Assembly (NCBI RefSeq): GCF_014697355.1 | Contig: NZ_JACJRQ010000028.1 | Span: 41,092-105,091, forward strand | Reading direction: 5' to 3' | DNA: 64,000 nucleotides | Source of the DNA: Nostoc calcicola FACHB-3891 | GTDB taxonomy: Bacteria > Cyanobacteriota > Cyanobacteriia > Cyanobacteriales > Nostocaceae | Part shown: positions 43,578-52,382 of the stretch, piece by piece | Numbering within the stretch: position 1 is the stretch's first letter | Layout of the letters: the number at the start of each line of letters is the position of its first letter | The notes under the pieces: model-generated | Told to the model about the DNA's origin: nothing | The model's input: only the letters and a program-made list of their open reading frames with translations | Database searches by the model: none | Made by a program: the position numbers and the translations under genes

Positions 43578-45836
43578 ATGGCAATAAGTCCTCCGGAGCG
43601 AGAGGAAAAAAAGGCAAGAGTAATCGTCGATAACGACCCGGTTCCTACCTCATTCGAAAGATGGGCAAAGCCTGGACACTTTGACAGATCTTTAGCCAGA
43701 GGTCCAAAAACCACTACATGGATTTGGAACCTTCACGCACTCGCCCACGATTTTGATACACATACAAGCGATTTAGAAGACATATCCCGCAAGATATTCT
43801 CAGCGCACTTCGGCCACTTAGCCGTAGTGACAATCTGGCTGAGCGGGATGATTTTCCACGGCGCGAAGTTCTCTAACTACGAAGCTTGGCTAAGCGACCC
43901 GTTAAACGTTAAGCCAAGTGCCCAAGTCGTTTGGCCCATTGTGGGACAAGACATTTTAAACGGTGATGTTGGCGGTGGTTTCCACGGTATTCAAATCACC
44001 TCTGGTTTGTTCCAAGTATGGCGCGGTTGGGGTATCACAAACTCCTTCCAACTGTACTGCACTGCGATCGGTGGCTTGGTATTAGCAGGCTTATTCCTAT
44101 TTGCCGGCTGGTTCCACTACCACAAAAAAGCTCCCAAACTGGAATGGTTCCAGAATGTGGAGTCGATGCTGAATCACCACTTACAAGTATTGTTAGGTTG
44201 TGGTTCCTTGGGATGGGCGGGTCACTTAATTCACGTGTCCGCACCAACTAACAAGCTTTTGGATGCAGGGGTTGCCCTCAAAGATATACCCTTGCCCCAC
44301 GAGTTCATCTTGAACAAAGACTTGTTGACGGAACTGTACCCAAGCTTTGCTGCTGGTATAGCACCTTTCTTCACCTTGAACTGGGGTCAGTATGCTGACT
44401 TCCTTACCTTCAAGGGCGGTCTAAACCCAGTAACAGGCGGCTTGTGGTTGACAGATATTTCCCATCACCACTTAGCGATCGCAGTTATTTTCATCATTGC
44501 TGGTCACCAGTACCGCACCAACTGGGGTATTGGTCACAGCATCAAAGAGATCCTGGAAAACCATAAGGGTCCTTTCACTGGTGAAGGTCACAAAGGTCTC
44601 TACGAAAACCTGACCACATCTTGGCACGCTCAGCTGGCTACTAACCTGGCCTTCTTGGGTTCGCTAACCATCATCATCGCGCACCACATGTACGCGATGC
44701 CCCCCTATCCATATTTGGCAACTGACTACGCTACGCAGTTGTGCATATTCACTCACCACATTTGGATCGGTGGCTTCTTGATTGTTGGTGGAGCAGCTCA
44801 TGCTGCCATCTTCATGGTGCGGGATTACGATCCAGTTGTGAATCAAAACAACTTGCTCGATCGCGTGCTTCGTCACCGGGATGCGATTATTTCTCACCTG
44901 AACTGGGTGTCTATTTTCCTTGGCTTCCACAGCTTTGGACTTTACATCCACAACGACACAATGCGTGCATTGGGTCGTCCCCAAGACATGTTCTCTGATA
45001 CGGCAATTAAATTGCAGCCAGTATTTGCCCAGTGGGTACAAAATATCCACGCTTTGGCTCCTGGTTCAACTGCACCTAATGCCCTAGAACCAGTTAGCTA
45101 TGTCTTTGGCGGCGGTATTTTGGCTGTTGGCGGCAAGGTGGCAGCTGCGCCCATCGCTTTGGGTACAGCGGACTTCCTAATTCACCACATTCACGCCTTC
45201 ACCATTCACGTCACCGTCCTAATTCTGCTCAAAGGTGTGCTGTTTGCCCGTAGCTCTCGTCTGATTCCAGACAAAGCAAACCTGGGCTTCCGCTTCCCTT
45301 GCGACGGTCCTGGTCGTGGCGGTACCTGTCAAGTCTCTGGTTGGGATCACGTATTCCTGGGACTTTTCTGGATGTATAACTCCCTATCAATTGTAATTTT
45401 CCACTTCAGCTGGAAGATGCAATCAGATGTTTGGGGAACGGTAGATCCAGATGGTACTGTGACTCACATCACTGGTGGTAACTTTGCCCAAAGCGCCATC
45501 ACGATCAACGGTTGGTTGCGTGACTTCTTGTGGGCACAAGCTACACAAGTCATCAACTCCTACGGCAGTGCGCTATCTGCTTATGGACTCCTATTCTTAG
45601 GCGCTCACTTTGTTTGGGCATTCAGCTTGATGTTCCTGTTCAGTGGTCGCGGCTACTGGCAAGAATTAATTGAGTCCATAGTTTGGGCGCATAATAAACT
45701 GAAGGTAGCACCAGCAATTCAGCCCCGCGCTCTGAGCATTGTTCAGGGCCGCGCTGTAGGGGTAGCTCACTACCTTCTAGGAGGAATTGCTACTACTTGG
45801 GCATTCTTCCATGCACACATCCTTTCAGTAGGGTAG
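43578..45836 (+). CDS. psaA: Photosystem I core protein PsaA
   Basis: The 752-residue PsaA subunit binds P700, the antenna chlorophylls and, with PsaB, the 4Fe-4S centre FX. The two FX cysteines occur in FPCDGPGRGGTCQVSGWDH. The protein has eleven expected membrane helices with many His ligands (such as HLAVVTIWLSGMIFHGA and HHHLAIAVIFIIAGHQYRTNWG). Full length with no apparent deletion. The SD is GAGAGGAGG. It is followed by a 219-base intergenic stretch of heptamers before psaB, with which it is normally co-transcribed. Confidence 0.98.
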   Translation: MAISPPEREEKKARVIVDNDPVPTSFERWAKPGHFDRSLARGPKTTTWIWNLHALAHDFDTHTSDLEDISRKIFSAHFGHLAVVTIWLSGMIFHGAKFSNYEAWLSDPLNVKPSAQVVWPIVGQDILNGDVGGGFHGIQITSGLFQVWRGWGITNSFQLYCTAIGGLVLAGLFLFAGWFHYHKKAPKLEWFQNVESMLNHHLQVLLGCGSLGWAGHLIHVSAPTNKLLDAGVALKDIPLPHEFILNKDLLTELYPSFAAGIAPFFTLNWGQYADFLTFKGGLNPVTGGLWLTDISHHHLAIAVIFIIAGHQYRTNWGIGHSIKEILENHKGPFTGEGHKGLYENLTTSWHAQLATNLAFLGSLTIIIAHHMYAMPPYPYLATDYATQLCIFTHHIWIGGFLIVGGAAHAAIFMVRDYDPVVNQNNLLDRVLRHRDAIISHLNWVSIFLGFHSFGLYIHNDTMRALGRPQDMFSDTAIKLQPVFAQWVQNIHALAPGSTAPNALEPVSYVFGGGILAVGGKVAAAPIALGTADFLIHHIHAFTIHVTVLILLKGVLFARSSRLIPDKANLGFRFPCDGPGRGGTCQVSGWDHVFLGLFWMYNSLSIVIFHFSWKMQSDVWGTVDPDGTVTHITGGNFAQSAITINGWLRDFLWAQATQVINSYGSALSAYGLLFLGAHFVWAFSLMFLFSGRGYWQELIESIVWAHNKLKVAPAIQPRALSIVQGRAVGVAHYLLGGIATTWAFFHAHILSVG

Positions 45837-45844
45837 CAATCAGT

Positions 45845-46020
45845 TTTTTAGAGTTAGGAGTTAGGAGTTATGGAGTTAGGAGTTAGAAGTAGAGACGGGA
45901 TTAACCCAAGTCTTTCCAAGAATTAGGAGTTAGGAGTTAAAAATCAAAATTTCTAGCTCGTGACTCTCAATTCATAACTCTCAACTCATAACTCTCAACT
46001 CATAACTTGCAAAGCTGGTA
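45845..46020. repeat. Heptameric repeats between psaA and psaB
   Basis: The psaA-psaB interval contains GGAGTTA units (45853-45890) and then about six TAACTCTCAACTCA-type units (45961-46010). These are heptamers of the same kind as at 1697. They enlarge a spacer that is usually short in cyanobacteria. Confidence 0.8.
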
Positions 46021-46055
46021 CTTGATGGCTAAAGGTCAGAGGAATTATTAAACCT

Positions 46056-48281
46056 ATGGCAACAAAATTTCCAAAATTTAGCCAGGATCTCGCACAGGAC
46101 CCGACTACTCGTCGGATATGGTATGCGATCGCAACAGGTAACGATTTTGAAACCCATGATGGCATCACTGAGGAAAATCTTTACCAAAAGATTTTCGCCA
46201 CTCACTTCGGTCACTTGGCAATCATCTTCCTGTGGGCATCCAGCCTCCTGTTCCATGTAGCCTGGCAAGGTAACTTTGAACAGTGGATTAAAGATCCCCT
46301 TCACATCCGTCCCATCGCCCACGCGATTTGGGACCCCCACTTCGGCAAACCAGCGATCGAAGCTTTCACCCAAGCTGGCGCTAGCAATCCAGTAAACATT
46401 ACTTACTCTGGTTTGTACCACTGGTGGTATACCATTGGTCTGCGGACAAATAGCGAACTGTACAACGGTTCAGTATTCCTGCTAATATTCGCAGCGGTAT
46501 TGTTGTTTGCTGGCTGGTTGCACTTGCAACCCAAGTACCGTCCTAGCTTGGCATGGTTTAAGAGCGCTGAACATCGCCTAAACCACCACCTAGCAGGTCT
46601 ATTTGGTGTTAGCTCTTTGGCTTGGGCAGGTCACCTAATTCACGTTGCTGTTCCCGAAGCTCGCGGTCAGCACGTAGGTTGGGATAACTTCCTCAACACC
46701 CCACCCCACCCAGCAGGTTTAACACCCTTCTTTACAGGTAACTGGGCTGTTTACGCTCAAAATCCTGACACTCCTGGACATGTGTTTGGCACATCCCAAG
46801 GTGCAGGAACTGCAATTCTGACTTTCTTGGGTGGCTTCCATCCCCAGACAGAAGCTTTGTGGTTGACTGACATCGCTCATCACCACTTGGCGATCGCAGT
46901 ATTATTCATCGTTGCTGGTCACATGTACCGCACAAACTTTGGGATTGGTCACAGTCTCAAAGAAGCCTTGAATGCCAAGAGTTTCTTCGGTATTCCTGTT
47001 GAAGGTCCGTTTAACCTACCTCACCAAGGTATTTACGACACCTACAACAATTCCCTGCACTTCCAATTAGGTTGGCACCTAGCAGCTTTGGGTGTAATCA
47101 CCTCCTTGGTAGCGCAGCACATGTACTCCATGCCTTCCTACGCATTTATTGCTAAGGACTACACAACTCAGGCAGCGTTGTACACGCATCACCAGTATAT
47201 TGCTGGGTTCCTGATGCTTGGTGCTTTCGCTCACGGTGCAATCTTCTGGGTACGTGATTACGATCCAGAACAAAACAAAGGCAACGTCCTTGACCGCGTA
47301 TTGAAGCATAAAGAAGCGATTATCTCCCACCTCAGCTGGGTATCCCTTTTCTTAGGCTTCCACACCCTGGGCTTGTACGTACACAACGATGTAGTAGTTG
47401 CTTTCGGTACTCCTGAAAAGCAAATCCTCATTGAGCCAGTATTTGCTCAGTTCGTCCAAGCTGCTAACGGTAAAGTACTATACGGTTTAGATACCTTGTT
47501 ATCTAACCCAGACAGTGTTGCCTACACAGCATGGCCCAACTACGCTAACGTTTGGCTACCAGGCTGGTTAAGTGCCATCAACGCTGGTACTAACTCCCTG
47601 TTCTTAACAATTGGCCCTGGCGACTTCTTGGTACACCATGCGATCGCCTTAGGTCTGCACACCACAACCTTGATCTTAGTCAAAGGTGCTTTGGATGCCC
47701 GTGGTTCTAAGCTGATGCCCGATAAAAAGGACTTCGGCTATGCCTTCCCTTGCGACGGTCCCGGCCGTGGCGGTACTTGCGACATCTCCGCGTGGGATTC
47801 CTTCTACCTAGCTGCGTTCTGGATGTTGAATACCATTGGTTGGTTAACCTTCTACTGGCATTGGAAACATCTCGGTGTTTGGCAAGGTAACGTTGCTCAG
47901 TTCAATGAGAACTCTACATACCTCATGGGCTGGTTCCGCGATTACCTGTGGGCAAACTCTGCTCAGTTGATTAACGGCTACAACCCCTACGGCGTGAATA
48001 ACCTGTCTGTCTGGGCTTGGATGTTCCTCTTTGGACACCTAGTTTGGGCTACTGGCTTCATGTTCTTGATCTCTTGGAGAGGTTACTGGCAAGAGTTGAT
48101 TGAAACCCTTGTCTGGGCACACGAGCGCACTCCTCTAGCTAACTTGGTTCGCTGGAAAGACAAGCCCGTTGCTCTGTCCATCGTTCAAGCCCGCGTAGTT
48201 GGTCTAACCCACTTTGCAGTTGGTTATGTTGTGACTTACGCCGCATTCTTGATTGCTTCTACCGCTGGTAAGTTCGGTTAA
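46056..48281 (+). CDS. psaB: Photosystem I core protein PsaB
   Basis: The 741-residue PsaB subunit is intact. FX ligands are in FPCDGPGRGGTCDISAWDS, paired with those in PsaA. The helices have typical His-rich stretches (HFGHLAIIFLWASSLLFHVAWQGN, HHHLAIAVLFIVAGHMYRTNFG), and the C-terminus ends AFLIASTAGKFG. The ATG at 46056 has a weak ribosome site (GAGGAA about 15 bases upstream). The gene has a clear terminator after it. Confidence 0.98.
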   Translation: MATKFPKFSQDLAQDPTTRRIWYAIATGNDFETHDGITEENLYQKIFATHFGHLAIIFLWASSLLFHVAWQGNFEQWIKDPLHIRPIAHAIWDPHFGKPAIEAFTQAGASNPVNITYSGLYHWWYTIGLRTNSELYNGSVFLLIFAAVLLFAGWLHLQPKYRPSLAWFKSAEHRLNHHLAGLFGVSSLAWAGHLIHVAVPEARGQHVGWDNFLNTPPHPAGLTPFFTGNWAVYAQNPDTPGHVFGTSQGAGTAILTFLGGFHPQTEALWLTDIAHHHLAIAVLFIVAGHMYRTNFGIGHSLKEALNAKSFFGIPVEGPFNLPHQGIYDTYNNSLHFQLGWHLAALGVITSLVAQHMYSMPSYAFIAKDYTTQAALYTHHQYIAGFLMLGAFAHGAIFWVRDYDPEQNKGNVLDRVLKHKEAIISHLSWVSLFLGFHTLGLYVHNDVVVAFGTPEKQILIEPVFAQFVQAANGKVLYGLDTLLSNPDSVAYTAWPNYANVWLPGWLSAINAGTNSLFLTIGPGDFLVHHAIALGLHTTTLILVKGALDARGSKLMPDKKDFGYAFPCDGPGRGGTCDISAWDSFYLAAFWMLNTIGWLTFYWHWKHLGVWQGNVAQFNENSTYLMGWFRDYLWANSAQLINGYNPYGVNNLSVWAWMFLFGHLVWATGFMFLISWRGYWQELIETLVWAHERTPLANLVRWKDKPVALSIVQARVVGLTHFAVGYVVTYAAFLIASTAGKFG

Positions 48282-48310
48282 TTCGGCTCCTAGTTTTGTA
48301 GATAAGTAAT

Positions 48311-48346
48311 AAAAATCCCCTGCCGCAAGGTGGGGGATTTTTTTAT
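48311..48346 (+). terminator. Rho-independent terminator of psaAB
   Basis: AAAAATCCCC TGCCGCAAGG TGGGGGATTTTTTT: the AATCCCC arm pairs with GGGGATT around a short loop. A run of seven T residues follows, as in intrinsic terminators. It lies 30 bases after the psaB stop codon. Confidence 0.9.
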
Positions 48347-48481
48347 TTAAAAACTTAAAGTTAAAGTAAAGTTATTTACCCAGGTTCAGATAATTTATAT
48401 ACCAACCACTTGAAAATATAGTAACTTCATCATTTAAAATACTTATGTCAATAGTAATAAGATTTACAGCCTAATATAATC

Positions 48482-49336
48482 ATGAAACCAGTCAATTGTC
48501 TAAAAAAGAGTCTTCTAATGACTGTAATCAGCCTTGTGGGAATAGCCGCATCTCAATCTGCTGAGGCAGCATCTTTATGGAACTTTGATGAAGCTTCTGG
48601 AGCAACTGTTTTTGATAGTAAAGACTTTCCGAATAACGGAACATTGATTGGTAATCCAACTCGCATTCCTGGAATAGTTGGAACTGGTGCTATTTCCTTT
48701 GATGGTGTGAACGACTACGTACAAGTTCCCAATGATTCTGAACTTAACTTTGGGCTGGATGACTTCTTAATTAGCGCTTGGCTCAAGACCACTTCTCGGC
48801 AACTGGAGGTAATTGTTGACAAAAGAATTGAACAGTCTGCTCCAGTCCAAGGATACTCATTTTACATTCAAGCAGGTACATTAGGATTTCAGTTAGCTGA
48901 TGGTACAGGAAGCAATTTTTGCTCAGTAGATGTATCTTCTGGGTGTACAAACTACGGAAGCAGTCCCTTCATCGCTGATGGAAATTGGCATCAAGTGGCT
49001 GTAACTGTTGACCGAGACCAGAAGAATGGGGGTTTATTTTACGTTGATGGTAATTTAGTAAACACATTTGATCCCACTTTCCGTACTGCTTCTCTGGACA
49101 ACTCAAAAGCTTTGACAATTGGACGACGCTCTGACTCTTCCAATCCAGGTTTCTTTAATGGCAGTCTTGATGAAGTGTGCATAGCTTCTGGTACGGATCT
49201 CTCCGTATGTAATACTAAGAAATCTGTTCCAGAATCATCTTCAGCCTTTAGTTTATGGGCGTTGGTGGCTGTGTACGCGACTTTTCATATCAAAGGCAAA
49301 CAGCAACGTAAAGCTTTTAATTCCAACCAAGGCTGA
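48482..49336 (+). CDS. Secreted LamG-domain protein with PEP-CTERM-like tail
   Basis: This is a 284-residue exported protein. A signal peptide (MKPVNCLKKSLLMTVISLVG, cleavage after AEA) is followed by a LamG/concanavalin-like domain (about 32-235) with FDGVNDYVQVPN, FLISAWLKTTSRQ, GNWHQVAVTVD and FNGSLDEVCI, a typical laminin-G jellyroll. The C-terminus has VPESSSAFSLWALVAVYATF followed by basic residues, a PEP-CTERM-like tail that exosortase would recognise and cut, although VPES replaces the usual VPEP. It could bind extracellular carbohydrate. No exosortase gene is in the window. Confidence 0.78.
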   Translation: MKPVNCLKKSLLMTVISLVGIAASQSAEAASLWNFDEASGATVFDSKDFPNNGTLIGNPTRIPGIVGTGAISFDGVNDYVQVPNDSELNFGLDDFLISAWLKTTSRQLEVIVDKRIEQSAPVQGYSFYIQAGTLGFQLADGTGSNFCSVDVSSGCTNYGSSPFIADGNWHQVAVTVDRDQKNGGLFYVDGNLVNTFDPTFRTASLDNSKALTIGRRSDSSNPGFFNGSLDEVCIASGTDLSVCNTKKSVPESSSAFSLWALVAVYATFHIKGKQQRKAFNSNQG

Positions 49337-49356
49337 TTTTTCGGTGATTGACTTTT

Positions 49357-49400
49357 GTATGAGAGCCTATCAAAATTATTATCTTGATAGGTTCTCATAC
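49357..49400. terminator. 17-base inverted repeat after the LamG gene
   Basis: The arms GTATGAGAGCCTATCAA and TTGATAGGTTCTCATAC (one mismatch) flank a short AT loop. It lies 21 bases after the stop codon, a place where terminators lie, but no T-run follows. It may also be a mobile repeat. Confidence 0.5.
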
Positions 49401-49522
49401 CAGAGCCACTACAAAGCGTTAATCTAATTGTCAAGTCTGTCAACAAAGCGATCGCCTAAAATAAATCTTAGTTGTAAGTAGTCATAATTATGAAAGATTG
49501 GCATAATCTCCTGTAACTGAAA

Positions 49523-49729
49523 ATGAATATTAAACTCGTAGAATCTCTCATACAAGTTATCCTGTCTCTCTCTGATGAAGATCGCTCTCTTTTAGAAGAA
49601 AAACTATTTTTCGATTCATCAGAGCCTTCAACTCGCGATCTAATGCTACTTGCCCAGACTGGAGGAGCCTTTAACTTTCTTGAAAATGAACCAGACATAT
49701 ACTCACTTGACGACGGAGAACCTATCTAA
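49523..49729 (+). CDS. Probable antitoxin of a MazF-type pair
   Basis: This is a 68-residue acidic protein (helical, with IQVILSLSDEDRSLLEEKLFFD and a Glu/Asp-rich tail). No DNA-binding motif is visible. It immediately precedes a MazF/PemK-like toxin gene, whose ATG overlaps its TAA stop by one base. This arrangement is typical of type II toxin-antitoxin operons, which is the only ground for this call. Confidence 0.65.
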   Translation: MNIKLVESLIQVILSLSDEDRSLLEEKLFFDSSEPSTRDLMLLAQTGGAFNFLENEPDIYSLDDGEPI

Positions 49730-50076
49730 TGTCTCTCCAAAAAGGTGATATCGTCTTGGTTCCATTTCCATTTACAGACTTGAGTGGAACAAAGCTACGC
49801 CCTGGTTTAGTTTTATGGATAGACACAATAGGCGATGATGTCACTTTATGTTTTATTTCATCTCAAAATATAAGTAGTTTGAGTCCAGAAGAATTCATCT
49901 TAGAACCTTCAGATCCAGATTTTACTAGTACTGGATTACGGGTTATATCTAAAGTTAGGGTGACTAGAATAACTACCATAGAGCGTAGACTAATCACTAG
50001 AAGAATAGGTAAATTAGGAGCAAGTCAACTTCAGCAGTTGAATACAGTGATTCTTCAAGCTCTTAAACTTACATAA
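49729..50076 (+). CDS. MazF/PemK-family toxin (endoribonuclease)
   Basis: This 115-residue protein has the PemK/MazF fold: MSLQKGDIVLVPFPFTDLSG (N-terminal beta-barrel), KLRPGLVL, and SKVRVTRI. MazF-type toxins cut mRNA at specific triplets to halt growth. It may be inhibited by the product of the gene upstream, with which it overlaps by one base. The catalytic Arg and Thr/Ser cannot be assigned confidently by eye. Confidence 0.8.
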   Translation: MSLQKGDIVLVPFPFTDLSGTKLRPGLVLWIDTIGDDVTLCFISSQNISSLSPEEFILEPSDPDFTSTGLRVISKVRVTRITTIERRLITRRIGKLGASQLQQLNTVILQALKLT

Positions 50077-50169
50077 TTTGTAGTGGCAGATGAAATACAG
50101 ACGCGAATCCGGCGATCGCAGTGATACTATGTATGAAAAATCCCAAGTTTTCATCATAGGAGTTATCAG

Positions 50170-50610
50170 GTGTCTGTTCCCGAAATTACCCAAAAGCTAC
50201 TAGCAGCGAAACAAGAGAAAGGACTAAGCTTTGCCGATTTAGAAAAAATTCTCGGACGCGATGAGGTATGGATAGCTGCTGTAATCTATCGTCAAGCTAG
50301 TGCTTCCCCAGAAGAAGCCAAGTTACTAGTCGAAGCACTGGGATTAGGCCCCATTTATATTAAGGAGTTGACTGAATACCCTGTAAAAGGATTAGGCCCA
50401 GTTGTACCAACTGATCCACTGATTTATCGTTTCTACGAAATTATGCAGGTGTACGGATTCCCCATCAAAGCCGTGATTCACGACAAATTCGGCGATGGGA
50501 TTATGAGCGCCATTGACTTTACTTTAGATGTGGAAAAAGAAGAAGACCCCAAAGGCGATCGCGTTAAAATCATTATGTCTGGTAAATTTCTACCATACAA
50601 AAAATGGTAG
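50170..50610 (+). CDS. cynS: Cyanate hydratase (cyanase)
   Basis: The 146-residue enzyme turns cyanate and bicarbonate into ammonia and CO2. The catalytic triad R87, E90 and S113 is visible in IYRFYEIMQVYG and GDGIMSAIDFT. The N-terminal helical domain (about 1-75) has the XRE-like fold typical of the family. The start is GTG, since AGGAG lies 7 bases before it. In cyanobacteria the gene is often under nitrogen control, but no clear NtcA box was found here. Confidence 0.97.
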   Translation: MSVPEITQKLLAAKQEKGLSFADLEKILGRDEVWIAAVIYRQASASPEEAKLLVEALGLGPIYIKELTEYPVKGLGPVVPTDPLIYRFYEIMQVYGFPIKAVIHDKFGDGIMSAIDFTLDVEKEEDPKGDRVKIIMSGKFLPYKKW

Positions 50611-51017
50611 TGTTTTAATAAGTTTTATCAACCTGTGTATTGCTTTGTAGGGAAATATTTAAAGAATATATTCTCATGTATTTTTTGTGAGTTTTGGGTG
50701 CAGAAGATGGGAAAAATATGTCAAGTTATTTATCTATGGAATTACAACATTGCCTTCTGACAACTGTTGAGTGTGTCGTTAAACCTAAAACCCGAAAAGT
50801 TAGTCAAGCGATCGCTGTCAAGTTGATAAAGCACATAAGCACAAATATGATGTTATATATGCAAAATTTAAATCTATAAAAAGGAGTCAGAATTCAGAAT
50901 TCAGAATTCAGAATACTCTACCCACGAAGGGATATTCATACTGAATTCTGACTCCAGAGTTCTGAATTCTGTTCAATAAAAATTACCCTAGTAAATCAGG
51001 ATTTTCAAGCCAAAATT
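50611..51017. other. Intergenic region with GAATTCA repeats
   Basis: Only an unconvincing short frame (50694-50879) lies here. From 50883 to 50972 there are several GAATTCAGAATTCA-type heptamers and their complement, which can form a hairpin. No RNA gene is seen. Confidence 0.5.
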
Positions 51018-51254
51018 ATGGAGCAAAGTCACCGACCACAGCACTACAATGCCGATCGAGAGTTTGAAGAAGCCCTCGAACAATTGGAGGATATCTTGCA
51101 AGAAAATCCTACTGAGGATGAAAATACACCAAAATTGCATACCGACAGTGCTAATGAAGTCGAACTCGCTAAAGATTTGACGGATATTGATTTAGCGGCT
51201 TTTGAAGATGCCGTTGCTGATATTGAACAATATTTAGAGCAAAAAACGAAATAA
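51018..51254 (+). CDS. Small acidic conserved protein
   Basis: This 78-residue protein is strongly acidic (FEEALEQLEDILQENPTEDE, DLTDIDLAAFEDAVADIEQYLEQ). Two amphipathic helices with similar EALEQLEDILQE and EDAVADIEQYLEQ patterns suggest an internal repeat. It has no membrane segment, and no family name is known to me. It is convergent with the methyltransferase gene. Confidence 0.6.
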   Translation: MEQSHRPQHYNADREFEEALEQLEDILQENPTEDENTPKLHTDSANEVELAKDLTDIDLAAFEDAVADIEQYLEQKTK

Positions 51255-51324
51255 AAGTTTGTCATTAGTCCTTTGTCTTTTGTAAATGACCAATGACCAA
51301 TAACCAATGACCAATAACCAATAA

Positions 51325-52104
51325 CTAATGAATCATTTGCCGCTGAGCTTCATACAACATTAAAGCAGCTGCGATCGCCACATTCAAGGATTCCACACCA
51401 GGACTCAGAGGGATTCTCACTTCCTCGTCTGCCATCGCTGCTAAATCTGCTGACAAACCAGCACCTTCATTCCCCAGTAATATCAAACTCGGTTTTCGCC
51501 AGTCCACTTGCCAATAAGTTAAGCTGGCATTCGGCAAGGTTGCTATTACCTGCATTCCTGCTTGCTGACTTTGTTGCACTGTCGCTTTTAAATCTTCGGT
51601 TACTGCCGTTGCTAAGCGAAACCATTGCCCCGCCGATGCACGTAGAACTTTGGGGTTGTCTAAATCTACGCTATCTCCACTTAGCCACAATCCCGATGCC
51701 CCAGCCGCTGCGGCAGTGCGAATCATCGTACCCAGGTTACCAGGATCTTGTACTGTTTCTAAAGCTAGGACTAAACCAGTAAATGGTACTTGAGTTTGGC
51801 GATCGCTTCGTTTTGCTGTTGCCACAACACCATCGGGTTGGACTGTAGTGGCGATCGCATCTAAAACTTCTCTACTCACAATTTCAGCGCGATCGCATCG
51901 GTTACAAGCTTCTTCCCACAATGACAAATGGGTTGCTTGCCAATCTGGGGTACAACACACTGTTTCTAGTGGGTAATTCACCGCACAAGCTTCCTCTAAC
52001 AGGTGCGTCCCTTCTAGCAAAAATAACTCTTGCTTGTGCCGCTCCTTGCTAGAGTGTAGTTTACGAATTTGCTTGACTAGGGGATTCTGTAAGCTGGTTA
52101 ACAT
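51325..52104 (-). CDS. TrmH/SpoU-family RNA 2'-O-methyltransferase
   Basis: This 259-residue SPOUT methyltransferase starts at the ATG at 52104. The N-terminal RNA-binding part (substrate-binding, about 1-90) has LTSLQNPLVKQIRKLHSSKERHK. The catalytic knot has VLALETVQDPGNLGTMIRTAAA (motif 1), LILLGNEGAGLS (motif 2) and VRIPLSPGVESLNVAIAAALMLYE (motif 3). It transfers a methyl from SAM to a ribose in rRNA or tRNA. The exact nucleotide is not known from sequence. It lies beside a tRNA-Leu gene, likely by chance. Confidence 0.9.
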   Translation of the reverse strand: MLTSLQNPLVKQIRKLHSSKERHKQELFLLEGTHLLEEACAVNYPLETVCCTPDWQATHLSLWEEACNRCDRAEIVSREVLDAIATTVQPDGVVATAKRSDRQTQVPFTGLVLALETVQDPGNLGTMIRTAAAAGASGLWLSGDSVDLDNPKVLRASAGQWFRLATAVTEDLKATVQQSQQAGMQVIATLPNASLTYWQVDWRKPSLILLGNEGAGLSADLAAMADEEVRIPLSPGVESLNVAIAAALMLYEAQRQMIH

Positions 52105-52107
52105 CAA

Positions 52108-52183
52108 AAAGTTAGGAGTTAGGAGTGATAAGTTAGGAGTTAAAGCAAACTGAATAAACTCTTAACTCCTAACTCCTAACTTA
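52108..52183. repeat. Tandem heptamer TAGGAGT/TAACTCC
   Basis: GTTAGGAGTTAGGAGTGATA and then TAACTCCTAACTCCTAAC form a possible hairpin between the methyltransferase gene and the tRNA gene. Confidence 0.8.
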
Positions 52184-52187
52184 AGTA

Positions 52188-52269
52188 TGCGGAACCCGGG
52201 ACTTGAACCCGGAAGCCTTGCGGCACTAGAACCTGAATCTAGCGCGTCTGCCAATTCCGCCAGTTCCGC
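52188..52269 (-). tRNA. tRNA-Leu (anticodon CAG)
   Basis: On the minus strand, GCGGAAC (52269-52263) pairs with GTTCCGC (52195-52189). The D-arm has TGGCGGAATTGGCAGACG. The anticodon stem CTAGA/TCTAG has loop TTCAGGT, giving CAG. A variable arm (TGCCGCAAGGCTTC) of class II size follows, then CCGGGTTCAAGTCCCGG as the T-arm. The 82-nt length is normal for Leu. The 3' CCA is not encoded (ATA follows). Confidence 0.95.
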
Positions 52270-52382
52270 TGGCATTTTTTACTCACGATTTACTATCTTT
52301 GCGTATTTTTTTACTTTTGTCAAGTCCCAAAAAACAAAAGAAACAACAATTCAGTATTTTTTTTGATTTTCGACTTATTTTT

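Noticed and set aside
43331..43633. 100-residue frame before psaA
   Set aside because: It overlaps the psaA start in another frame, and its end is the psaA ribosome site and leader. The composition does not look like protein.
50076..50170. NtcA site before cynS
   Set aside because: No GTA-N8-TAC with proper spacing to a -10 box was found. The GTAGTGGCAGATGAAATAC stretch has the wrong gap.
50694..50879. 61-residue frame after cyanase
   Set aside because: No clear ribosome site and no recognisable pattern; it sits in an AT-rich intergenic region.
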